NCBI RefSeq assembly: GCF_902148855.1 | Contig: NC_043957.1 | Span: 16,318,178-16,382,177, forward strand | Origin: Sphaeramia orbicularis | Lineage: Eukaryota; Chordata; Actinopteri; Kurtiformes; Apogonidae | Length of the DNA stretch: 64,000 bases | Reading direction: 5' to 3' | Position numbers and translations under genes: made by a program | Notes under the pieces: model-generated | The model's input: only the letters and a program-made list of their open reading frames with translations | Databases searched by the model: none | Told to the model about the DNA's origin: nothing | Part shown: positions 10,895 to 23,500 of the stretch, piece by piece | How the letters are laid out: each line of letters starts with the position of its first letter | How positions within the stretch are numbered: the first letter of the stretch is position 1

Positions 10895-13800
10895 TAATAG
10901 CAAGAAAAAGTATATTATGAACCCTTTGAAATTTCTTAGTTTTCTACTTGAAATTGTCAGAATATTTGCCTGTAGTTGTAACTTGGATGCTGATCATATA
11001 TTTTAAAAAACCTTGGAAATTTGAAAGGAATCACATACTCTTTCTTGTAGATACAAAATTACGTAAAATTACAGTGTAATTAGTCAACTAAGACAACAAC
11101 TGCAAACCCCGAGTTCTTTTTTATTCAATGTCTAAATCTGACAGATGCTACTCTCTACTATTGTAAATTTCACTGCAGACTTTTCTATCAGGGATAGAAA
11201 AGGTGACAAATATGCAAACCCTCTAGGAGGGTGTAGGGCAAAATCTTTAAAATATTAGTTTTATAATAAGTAAATTTAAATAAGTAAATTTTATTTATAG
11301 AGCACTTTTCACACAGTCACAAAGTGCTTTACAGTGCGAAGTACAAATAAACATTACGAATAAAATACAATTAAAATACCATTAGAACACAATAAAATAG
11401 AATTAAAATGTGATAAATACATAAAGTGCAATCAGTTTGTAGCAGCCCTGAGTCAGCTGGGAAATTAAAAAGCCTGCCTGAACAGGAGTGTTTTGAGGTG
11501 TTTTTAAAAACTCTCTACAGAGTCCATGGACCGTAACTGTAGAGGCAGGTCATTCCAAAGATGCAGTGCTACAGGTTTAAAAAACCTGTCACCCCGCGTG
11601 CTAAAACAGGTGCGAGGAACCATCAGCAGGTGCTGTTCTGAGGACCTCAGGCTATGAGCAGAGCTGTAGGGCTGAATCAGGGCAGCAATGTATGCAAACG
11701 CCTAGCTATGTAAAGTTAGCATCAGAATTTTAAAATGAAAACGATATAGAATAGGGAGCCAATGGAGTGATTTAAGAATGGGTGTGATGTGGGCTCTCCT
11801 GTTTGTGCGGGTCAGAAGCCTCGCAGCAGAGTTCTGGACAAACTGTAGATGAGCCAACTCCTTCTTGCTTAAGCATGTGAACAGGCTGTTACAGTAGTCT
11901 AAGCAAGAAGACACAAATGTGTGGATGATCATCTCAAGCTCATTGATGGATCTGAGTCTGGAGATGTTGCGAAGCTGGAAGAAACAGTTCTTCACCAGGT
12001 GTTTGGAGTAGTGGTCTAAAGACATGGCCTGGTCAAAGATGACACCCAAATTCCTCAGTTTGGTGAAGACCAAACTGAGGATTGTGGATTTACAGTTAAT
12101 TACAGCATCAATTCCCTTTGTGAGAATCATTTATTATGTATTTCAGTGAACTTCTTGACTTCAGATAGTGACCAGTTAAAGTAAAACATGATGAGTTTGA
12201 CGACCTAAGAATTTAACATTTGTAAATCCTTTCCTTCATTTCATGACCTACAAAATTAGCCTTGAAAATTCTGTGACTTTTCCAGCTCTTTCATGACTGA
12301 TGAGAGGATTCCTGAGGTTGACAGGATCTTGTCATTCAGGGGCCAATATGGAGAGATGTTTCCTTGGTAAATCACTCTGGGATTAATCACAAGGACCACA
12401 AGTTCATTGGAGTTGAAATGAAGGAACAGGTGACAGATACAGGTGAAATGTCTGTGAGGTTGTGATTCCATTCTGTTAAACCTTGACCGAGCTCCTCTAT
12501 AATAAAACACAGTGACAGAGCTTCATCATCCTGAACTCACCGACAGTTTGTCCACGTCGCCCTTCAACACTCGCTCCAGGTAGAGCTGCTTCAGCTCCCG
12601 CTCCAGACGGGAAGGCAGACCAGGATACATGGTGGAGCCTCCAGACAGGACAATGTGTTTGTAGAACTCCGCCCTGGTCACAAAAACACAGCCAGTGGTG
12701 GTTAATGACGGTCTGTTCATCGCATCTGTCCAATCTGACTCTGGGAGGTGTCAAAGGATCAGGAGTTTTCCTAAAAACTGAGTCTGTCGCATCAGATTAT
12801 TTCTGCCCAAATTTAACTTCCTTGCCCATGTGCGATAGTCTGGACAGCACAAATTCTGATTTTCCAAGTCAAACCCAGGCCATGTCCATATCTAGTCTTG
12901 AATTAGATAAATATCTAATGTTTTCAGTGTGACTTCAGTCTGAACGATCATGTTACATTTCATCTGACTTTTACATCATTGTAACGCAACAGACGTCCCA
13001 ATTCCTTCAGCCCAGAAGGAGGTGGGACCCAGGAAGGTGTATATTTACTTCCATAAACACAGTGTGATGCATGTGACATCACATCATCCTCTGCACATGT
13101 GACATCATTTCAGGACCACAGACTGTTCACACATCAGTCTGATGGCATTGAATCTAAGTATAATGTGAACCACCACGCAAAAACAAACAAACAAAAAAAA
13201 TCGGATTTCAGCAAAAAATCTCAATTGTGCATTCATTAAGACCAACCATGTGAACGTAGTGTACATTTAAGGAAAAAGTTACAATTCTCAGACTCCAGCA
13301 TCTGTAACACAAATATTTTCTTTGGATGGTGGAAAAATACAGATTCTTGAGAATGACATTTTGAGATTTGAGACACTTTTGACAATTTTTACTAAAAGTG
13401 AAACATTAAAACACATTAAATGTCACTACATTTGATGATCTTAATGGAAATCATGGGAAGCGTATACAGATGATGGTGTAGCTGACCTGGTGTCGATGTC
13501 TGCAGCCTGGATGGTGTTGAAGAGCAGCTCAGCCACACCCACACCCTCCACGTTGATGAGGTGAGGCTGAAACAGAGCCTCGGGGGCTTCGAAGCGCTCA
13601 CCGCCCACTTTGATCACCCGACCGTCCGGGAGCTGAGGAGACGATAATCAAATGTTCAGGAATGTAAACCTTGCTGCTGACAGCAATGGAGGCGTTCAAC
13701 AGGACTGACCGTGTAGGACTCGACCAGCACCGTCGTCTCCAGCGCCAGTTTCTGCTCCTGCTCAATGTTGTAGCCGACGTAACACAGCTTCTCCTTCATC

Positions 13801-16800
13801 ATCCTCACCGTCTCAAAGTCTGCCGAGTGGTTGAAAGCATAGCCTCGCAGCAGCAGCAGCTGGTGAATATAATGAGGAGTCAAACAAATACATATTCATG
13901 GGATAATTTTAAAAAGTAGCAATGAATGTTGGAATATTTGACTGCTTCTAAATCAATAAATTCATCTAGAAACAGCAGATGAAATGTAACCTGATTCAGA
14001 ACTGGTCTGTGCTGCAGAGAAAAAGTCCTCTGAAAATGACTAAAAACACTTCATTAATTAACCCTTGTCATTGCACCAGGTTATGTATTTCTACTAAACC
14101 ACTATCAATCAATCAATCAACCTTTATTTATAAAGCGCTTTTCATGCACAGAGGCAACACAAAGTGCTTTACAGAATTAAAAACAATTACACAATAAAAA
14201 CAGAATAACAATTACAAAGAAAACCCCTCCCTCCCACCCTCCATACTAGACACGCACACACACACACACGCCCACACACTTACACACGCACACACATGCA
14301 CACGCACACAACAGGGAGACATGGCATGGCACTGTGGATCAAGGAAACGCCACCTTTGGGGCCGTCCACACTGGGAGGAGCCACAGGCCGTGCCATCGGG
14401 GGGACCGGCACCCAGCCCCCCCGACTCCGACAGACAGGTGGACCCCCACATCGAAGGGAGGACCCCTAGCCAGCCGGGCCAAAGGGACCCAAGGACAGTA
14501 CCCCCACTAGCAGACCAGACACAGCTCCCAGTGTGGAGGACCGCCCTGAGGAAACACTGGTGTTAAAAGCTAAAAACTAAAAGCATCACATAGGACTAAG
14601 AGAATAAATAAAATAAAATAAATACAGTACCAAGAGTAAAATATGTAAGATTATAAATAAAATAGAATAGATAAAGTATCAGTGATAAATAAAACAAAAT
14701 AAGAACAAGAAGAGTTTAAAAAATTAGTTAAAAGCCTGATTAAAAAGGTGTGTCTTTAATCTTCTTTTAAAAATAACAACAGTCTCTGCAGTCCTGAGGC
14801 TCTCCGGCAGGCTGTTCCACAGGTGGGGGCCATAGTGGCTAAATGCTGCCTCACCGTGGGTTTTTGTTCTGGGTTTTGGTATGGTTAAAAGGCCAGTGCC
14901 GGAGGACCTCAGGGTCCGCGAGGGTTGATATGGTAAAAGCAGATCAGATAAATAGGAGGGCGCAAGGCCGTTAAGACATTTAAAAACCAGCAAGAGAATC
15001 TTAAAATCGATCCTGAAGCGTACGGGGAGCCAATGCAGCGACTCTAAAACCGGTGTAATGTGCTCCCGCCCTCTGGTCCTTGTCAGCACGCGTGCGGCTG
15101 AGTTTTGTAGTAATTGGAGATTTAAAATACTCTTTTTGGGAAGACCAGAGAGCAGGGCATTACAGTAATCTAAGCGACAAGAAATAAAAGCATGCATTAG
15201 CACCTCCGTACTGGCCTGAGAGAGAAACGGGCGGACTCTGGCTATGTTCTTAAGGTGATAAAAACCTGTTTTTGTTATATTTTTGATATGTGGGATAAAA
15301 TTCAGCTCAGAGTCAAAAATCACGCCCAGATTTTTTACTGATTGTGTTGGTTTAAAATCTTTTAGTTTTGGTAAAAGTTTCTCTCTCTGGCCTTCAGGAC
15401 CTATAACTAAAACCTCAGTTTTGTCCTGGTTGAGCTGTAGGAAATTCTCTGCCATCCATGACTTGATGTCTACAATGCAGTTAAAAAGGGCATCAATTGG
15501 CCCTGTGTCATCAGGAGACACGGCGATGTATAGCTGTGTATCATCAGCATAACTATGGAAGCTGATGCCGTGTCTCCTGATGACGTCCCCAAGGGGAAGC
15601 ATGTACAGATTAAAAAGAAGTGGACCTAAAATTGAACCTTGGGGAACCCCACATCCAATTTCATGTGTTCTTGAGGAACATGTATCCATACTTACATAAA
15701 AGCATCGGTCTGTGAGATAAGAACAAAACCAGTTAAAAACAGTACCGGAGAAGCCGACTAGGTGTCTGAGTCTATTTAATAAAACGTGATGGTCTACCGT
15801 ATCAAAAGCGGCGCTTAGATCCAGTAGAACCAACACTGTGAACTTTTTATTATCAAAATTCCACCTGATGTCGTTTAAAATCTTTAAAAGTGCTGTCTCG
15901 GTACTGTGGTTCCTCCTAAAACCAGACTGATGTTTCTCTAAAATGTTATTTCTGATTAAAAAGTCAGTAACTTGATTAAAAACCAGTTTTTCTAAAATTG
16001 TACTCAAAAATGGTAAGTTGGATACAGGTCGGTAATTATTAAGAATGTTGGGGTCTGAGTTGCTCTTCTTCAGAAGGGGCTTCACCACCGCCGTTTTAAA
16101 GGCGGTGGGGAAGACACCCGTCTGAAGAGAGCAATTCATGATGTTTAAAATCTGTTCCTCAAAGAAGCCATAAAATGTCTTTAAAAGTGATGTAGGAATT
16201 GGATCTAAAAGGCAGGTTGTTGGGTTTACTTGGGAGAAAACTCGACCAAGTGTCCTCGCATCAACCAGGGCAAAACTCTCCAGTGTTTCCTCAGACAAGG
16301 ACAACAGTCCAGGTGTGTTAACAGACAAAACTTTCTGGGATAAAAGGCTGGATCTGATGTCCTTGATTTTAGTTCTGAAGTGGTCTGCAAAGTTTTCACA
16401 AATATCGTCTGTTGGTGTCTTAATATCTGTATTAAAATCAGTGCCTGTTAAAATATTAAAAGTGGAGAAGAGGAACCGGGGGTTGTCTCTATGGTTGGTG
16501 ATGAGTTGTGAGAAATGGGAAATTCGTGCCTTTTTGACTGCGTTATTGTAGGTTTGGAGTTGTTGACGTAAAATCTCGTAATGCACGGTCAGTTTGCTCT
16601 TTCCCCATCTTCTCTCAGCACTCCTGCATTCTCTTTTCAGTTTATTGATTTCATCGTTCTTTCTCCATGGGGGTGTAGGTTTTCTATTTATTGTTTTAGT
16701 TATTAGTGGAGCCACTGAGTCCAGAGTTGACTTCAGTGTACTGTTAAAATGATCAACGATAAAATCACAGGACGCAGGTAAAATTTTAGCAGGAGTTCTT

Positions 16801-17521
16801 TGTAAAATCTCAATAAAATTTGCAGCCACTTCAGAAGTTAGATAGCGCCTCCTCACTGTTCTCACGGGGGCCTCCTCCTGGTTAAAACTGGTGATGTTAA
16901 AAAATACACAGTAGTGGTCGGACACAGCCAGGTCGACAACAGAGGACACACTGATGGACAGGCCATGGGTTATGACCAGGTCCAGAGTGTGTCCTCTGTT
17001 GTGAGTTGGCTGTGTGACGTGCTGCTTAAAATCAAGACAATTTAAAAGGTTTAAAAACTCTCTGGATATTGGATCCGAGGAATCATCAACGTATAAATTA
17101 AAATCACCAGTTATTAAAATCCTGCTATAAGAAATGTGAATGATTGATAAAAGGTCAGAGAATTCGCTGATAAAAGTACTAGAGTGATGGGGTGGTCTGT
17201 ATATAGTGATGCAAAGAATCGGAGGGCTGCTAAAAGTAAAGGCATGGTGCTCAAATGACTTATAACTGTTAAAAGACACTCCATTTGAGGTCAGTGTGTC
17301 ATTTGTAATTGAGGCAGTCCCGCCTCCTCTTCTACCCTCTCTAGTAGAAAATAAAAAATTAAAATTTGGTGGGCAGGTCTCGGTGAGTACAACAGATGCG
17401 TCAATGCCAAGCCATGTCTCAGTAACTAATACATAAAATCACCACAACTGAAGGAAAAAAGAAAGAAGCATAAAACAAATTCATTCATCTAATAATTAGA
17501 CCTCAACAGATATTCTACTTC

Positions 17522-17557
<36 letters not shown>

Positions 17558-20500
17558 TTAAAGAGTTCATATGTAAAATCTGTGACTATATGGAATAAAA
17601 ACTTGGTTTCAGTTTAGTTTATTCACAAATTAGGGCTGCACGATTTTGGAAAAAAAAAAAATCCCGATTTTTTCCTCTAAAAACTCGATTTTCGATTTCG
17701 ATTTTTGGGTATAACTAGAAAAGGCAACAGCAGTCAACATGTCGTTTTCGTGAGCAGCCCACAATGCAAGCCACTGCTCCGACCTCAAAGCTGTGATGGG
17801 ATCATGTGATGAACCTACAGTTTTGTTTTGTTTTTTCTCTTCATTAAATCTTTGAAATGAAGTAGAGTACACAAACAATGTATACAACAAGAAAATAACA
17901 TAAGTTTGTCAGGGGGAATACACTATAAGAAAATGTCCAAATCAGAGCAAATACTGATAGTTGTTACAACCTTTTTGTTTCCACATTTATCTAACAGCTT
18001 TAAATAAATTTCAACATCTTACAAAACATAAATAATATTTGGTTTTGTGTTACAGAACTTACATTTGTGAATGAAAAATTTAGCAAGTAAGAGGACTAAA
18101 TTAATTATTAAAAAAAAAAAAAAAAAAAAAAGTTTTTTTTTCCTTTCTTTTCTGGGTATCTGGCCCACAGAAGTGATACCAGTGTCAGTCAGTGACAGGC
18201 ATCAGTCGTGCGTGTGTGCGTGGACCAGGTTAATATGAGTGTTCCCCATGCGGTTCTATTTAAACTGGGGGATCCGTGCGTGGAATAGACCGACCCAGGA
18301 CACGCTGGAGGGATTCTATGTGTGGAGCTGGTGGATGTGTGTGGGCAGGGGGCTGTCTGGGCTCCTCTGCTGAGGCTGATGACCCCGAGACCCGGACCCG
18401 GTTCGGAAGAAGACAGTACGGTACGGATCCGGGACAACGGAAGATGAGTGATCCGCTTGCAGTTATATTTCAATTGCGGGATCCGTGCGTGAAGCCACGG
18501 CTTACATTGGTATAAGTACTGCGGGTTCATGAACATATTTAACGTCCGGTCATTACACGGACTTCTGTGAAAGACCGCTGTCACAGGAAGAGCCTACGGT
18601 AACCCGCGGGCACGCGGAGGCGCGCGGCCCGGAGGCATGAGAGAGAAGAAATCGATTTTACGATTTCCCTTTTTTAAAAATTGTCCTAATTAAAAAATCC
18701 GATTTCGATTTAAAATCGATTAATCGTGCAGCCCTATCACAAATAAATACAATATCAAGACAATGATAAAAGTATCAAGACATTTGTGAAATGAGACATT
18801 CTGAAAACCTTTAGACCAGGGGTGTCAAACTCATTTTAGTTCAGGAGCCACATTAAGCCAAATTTGATTTGAAGTGGGCTGGACCAGTGAAATAGTAACA
18901 AAATAATATATAAATAATGTCATCTCCAAACTTTCCTCTATGTTTTAAAGCAAAAAAAGTAAAATTATGTGATGAAAATGTTTACATTTACTAACTATCC
19001 TTTAAAACAATGTGAATAACAAAATGAAATTTCTTTACAAAAGTAAGTGAAATTTAAAAAAAAAATTCTGTCTCAGTTTATCATTTACACATGTAAATTA
19101 CAACTTACAGATCACAGTGGATCAACAAATACACAAAACATTTAATAACAAGCAGAATATTGGTAAACTTGCACTTCAGACATTTCAAAATGTTCGTATT
19201 TGTGCAGGTTATTCACGTTTTTTTGTGAAATGATATTTTGTTTTAGTGTAAATACAGTAAAATCACACAAAAATGTTTATATTTACAAAGAGAAAAATTT
19301 GGAGTTGTGAGTATTTATAGGTTATTATGATAATATTTTACTGATCTGACCCACTTTAGATTAAATTGGCCTGTATGTGGAGCCTGAACTAAAATGATTA
19401 ATATCTTCAGTGTAATTTTTGCCTTTCACAAATTCCTCCCAGGGGCCAGACTGGACTCTTTGGCAATTTGGCATTTTTGAGACCTCTGCTTTAGAGCTTG
19501 AAAATCCACATCCAGACACCAAGTAAAATATACACTTATACACATGAGGGAGAAAAAATAATTTTCCTACATAAACTCCATTACACTCTAAACACTTTTT
19601 CAATCTATGTTTCCATCGGTAGATTGCATCTTTGTAGAATTACTGGGGCTGTCCACTGCACATTTTCAAATTATAACATTTGTCTGAACTTTTTCACACT
19701 CCCTTGTACATCTAAGTTTGAGGAATAGTAATATTTTCAACCCAAAGATCAACAAAAAATTTACAAAATCCCCAAAACTGACAGGTAAAGACTATTCTGT
19801 CCTGAACTAAAACCTTGAACCTTGACCGAGGCTCCTGCAGCTGTAGATGAGAGTATTTTCATTGTGAGTGTTACTGTATGTCCTGGCATCATTTACTAGT
19901 TTAATACAATAAAAAACTTACAAACATAACTCTTGCATTCTGGGTATGTGCTTTAAATATAACCACTAAAAAGGTACCTCAAGTTAGTAATTCATGTTAT
20001 TAGTAAAGTAATCCCACTTAAACCAAAGTTCTGTACTCGATATCTGTCTCTGGAAAACTCGATAAATTGCTCATTTGTGGAAAACCCAACCATAAAATTA
20101 TATAAATCACAAGAAATAAATTTGACAAGTTTCACGAAATGGGGATGATTGTGTACAGGTTCTTGTAATATATAAGAACAGAACAATGATGAGCTAAACT
20201 GAGCTGAGAGGTTTTCCACCTTTATGTCAGTTTCTTTTCTTCATGTCGTGTGTATTTTTACTTCTTGTACCTTGATGAGGTAGCGTGTTATGTCCCTCCC
20301 TGCGATGTCGAGGCGTCGTGTCAGGTGAGGCAGAGAGAAGCCCTCGTACACCGGACAGATGTGGGTGACGCCGTCGCCAGAGTCCACCACCACCCCGGTC
20401 AGCAGCCCTGAACGAAAAACCACACTTTTATTATGAAATCAGATACCGTACTTTCCGCACTATAAGCTGCTACTTTTTTCTCACGCTTTGAACCCTGCGG

Positions 20501-23500
20501 CTTATACAATGATGCGACTCGAGTATAGATTTTTTTTGGGCTAACGGCCTCCAGGGGGCGCTCTAGCAGGAAGCGCAAAAGAGAGACAGGTGGAAGAGGT
20601 GATACGACGAGGAGAAGTTTTAAACTTAACTTAATCATTTTGTGTGTCATGCACAAACCCTCATCATGGAAAACACACAAAGAAATGCATATGATCCAGC
20701 TTTTAAGTTAGATGCAATCAATCTGGCTGTCCAAGAAGGAAATAGAGCTGCAACACGAAAGTGCCATTGAGAGCGACAACGAAAGAGAGATTGAGAAGGT
20801 GTGTGACGGAGCCTTTCTGAGGCTGTTCAACTCCGACACTGAAGAAGACGACTTCAGTGGTTTCAATGCACAGAAGGAAGATGAAGATAGTGATCAATGA
20901 CTTTCCTGGGCTTTTTAACCAGTCATGTTACTGCCATTCTACTGCCGTGTTACAGGCACTGTTTGGAAAAAACAGTTAAGATGTGTAAATAAATATTTAA
21001 ATAATCTTTCCGTGTAAATATCTCATGTTACAATGTGGACACCTGCAGCTTATAGTCAGATGTGGCTCATATTCAGGCGTGGCTTCTAGCCGGGAAAGTA
21101 TGGTATTTATAAGGGATGGATTATCTAAACAGCTGCACATGATGGTGTTTGCTAGAGTGCTTTTGATTTTATGGAAATTTCATCTTAACAAATCACACCA
21201 TCTGGGCCGACCAACAGTTTGTTTCACAGAAATATTCATTTAACTTTGTCAAGTAGTTATTTGGAATATATTTTTATAATAGTTTTGTCTAGTATTAAAA
21301 TCACAAACACTATCCAAACTTTTGCTGTATATCTATTTCTTCATCCCAGATGCTTAACATTCATAATTCTGTTCTTTGGTGTGTTTTTTTCACTGATATG
21401 ACCTTGTTTTATTCATTCACCTTGTAAATTCACCAATCTATACTCAAACCACCACAAACGTTTGTATGTTTTTTTTTTTTTTTTATTCCATTTGTTTTAT
21501 CATAAAATCTGACAAGTTTTGTATTAAATTGCTATGATTTTAACATTAATCATTGTTAATATTCCTGTAAATGTTCCTCAGGAACATCTATGATCATCTT
21601 CAAACAGTGTTAAAGGAGTGATATTTTGCTTTTAGGTCAAAACATAGTATTCAAAATCTCTCTGACGGGACATTTTAGAGACAATTTGACAAATTAGTGT
21701 TGCTAAATGACCCACATTTTTACTTTTAAATTCATTTTTGCTTTAGTTGGACCATAACGTCATGAGGGATTATCCAAAACAAGGAGCTACGTTATACTGA
21801 AATGAAATGTTGAAATGGCAATCAATTAAAGTTCGCTCTCTGGTGGGACATTACTGCATTTTGACCCTTTCTTAAATGGAATAGGCTCTATGCACAGCAC
21901 CACTACTTCCTGAACTTAAGGCAGCTCCTTTATTTCCCATCTTTGATTATTGGACACACTGATTAATCCAGGTGTATCTGCTACTTCTTGTTGTGACTAC
22001 TGTGGTAAAACACACCTGGATTAATCAGTGTGCCCAATAATGAAAGACAGGAAATAAAGGAGCTACCTGAAGTTCAGGAAGTAGTGGGGCTGTGCATAGA
22101 GCCCATTGTGCATTTTAAAACATTTCCCTGTGGTCTACATAAACTGTAAATGTTATGCCCAAGTCTGAATTCTTCATTAATTCAACTCCACAGGTCCATC
22201 CTCAACCCTATTTCTGAGTAATGACACCAGAAAGGTTGTTTTGAGTGCTGGCCTTTTAAATGCAAACGAGCCACTTCAGGCACCGCCCCCTCCAGGTTGT
22301 TGACCGTGCTGCTCTGTCCCATTCAACGAATAAGTGAACATTTTAGGTAATTGGCTCGAAGTATGGACATATTTTCAGTTTTTACTACAACTGCTGCTGC
22401 TGACAAACAATTAAGTCGTACTTGGAGAAATGTTTGTCTGAAGAAATGTTTGTCTGAAGAAATGTCATGACGTAACTAGTTACAGACGTAACAAATTAAG
22501 CAGGAATTAAAACGGATTGTAGAAATCCACTTGATTTTTGCCAGAATGAATATAAAGATAGTTTTGCAGCACATGGAGAGTTAAAATTCAAACTTTATAA
22601 CCCATTATAATCCAAATACACAAATAAATGAACCAAAGACTAATAAAAGTGGGTTTAGCAAAATATGACCCCTTTAAGAATGAACTATCAACTAAATCTA
22701 AATGGACTAGATTTTTTTGTAATCAGTTAAAAAGTTGATTCCAGACATTGTGTGGGGGCAGATGGCTATTTTTTCTTGTCCAAATTTAGTAAATATAACT
22801 AAAGGGGGCTACATCAGGTAAGGTGATAGCTAATGAAGGTTGGAAGCCTTTCTTTTTTTCTTGTTCTGTTCAGATGTAATCGTTCTCCTTGGTTTGCATT
22901 TTGTGTGATTTCCTTTTATATTTTGAGCTACAGTTAAAAACTACAACTGGAACACACCTCAGAGTTAGAAAATCTGACACACTCCACCAAGTCTCAACCT
23001 CAAATTTAAAGACGGCTGCTGCGTGCATCAACAGCAGATTAAACTGTAATAATATACAGCTAATTAGCATATGTGTCTTATTTGTCTCATTAAACCAGTC
23101 CACATGAACTCCTATCTGTCCTTATTGGTTTTTCTGACTTGTACAGAAACAGTCTCAATGCAGTCGCATCAGTTCCGTCAACAGTTGAATGACTCCTGTC
23201 TTTGTTCTTTAACTTTTCTGATCAATGATCATTTGAGCCACCAGATGGCGATGATGTCTTAAAATTAATGAATAAAACGTTTTTGCTGAATAAAATGAAT
23301 ACAAGTCTTGCTCTAACAGGAAGTGTGTTAAACTCACTGTACATCTATGTGTTTACTACCTCATTCTAAACACATTTACTTGACAGGGAGGAAATTTAAA
23401 ACACTTAAACTACTCACCATAACCACTACTTAGATGATGAACCACTGCAAATAATCTAACAAACATCAATCAGTACTTACATAACCAGTAACACTTCAGC

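Noticed and set aside
14212-14566. GC-rich frames on both strands near 14.3 kb
   Set aside because: Belong to the 3' UTR of the L2 LINE.
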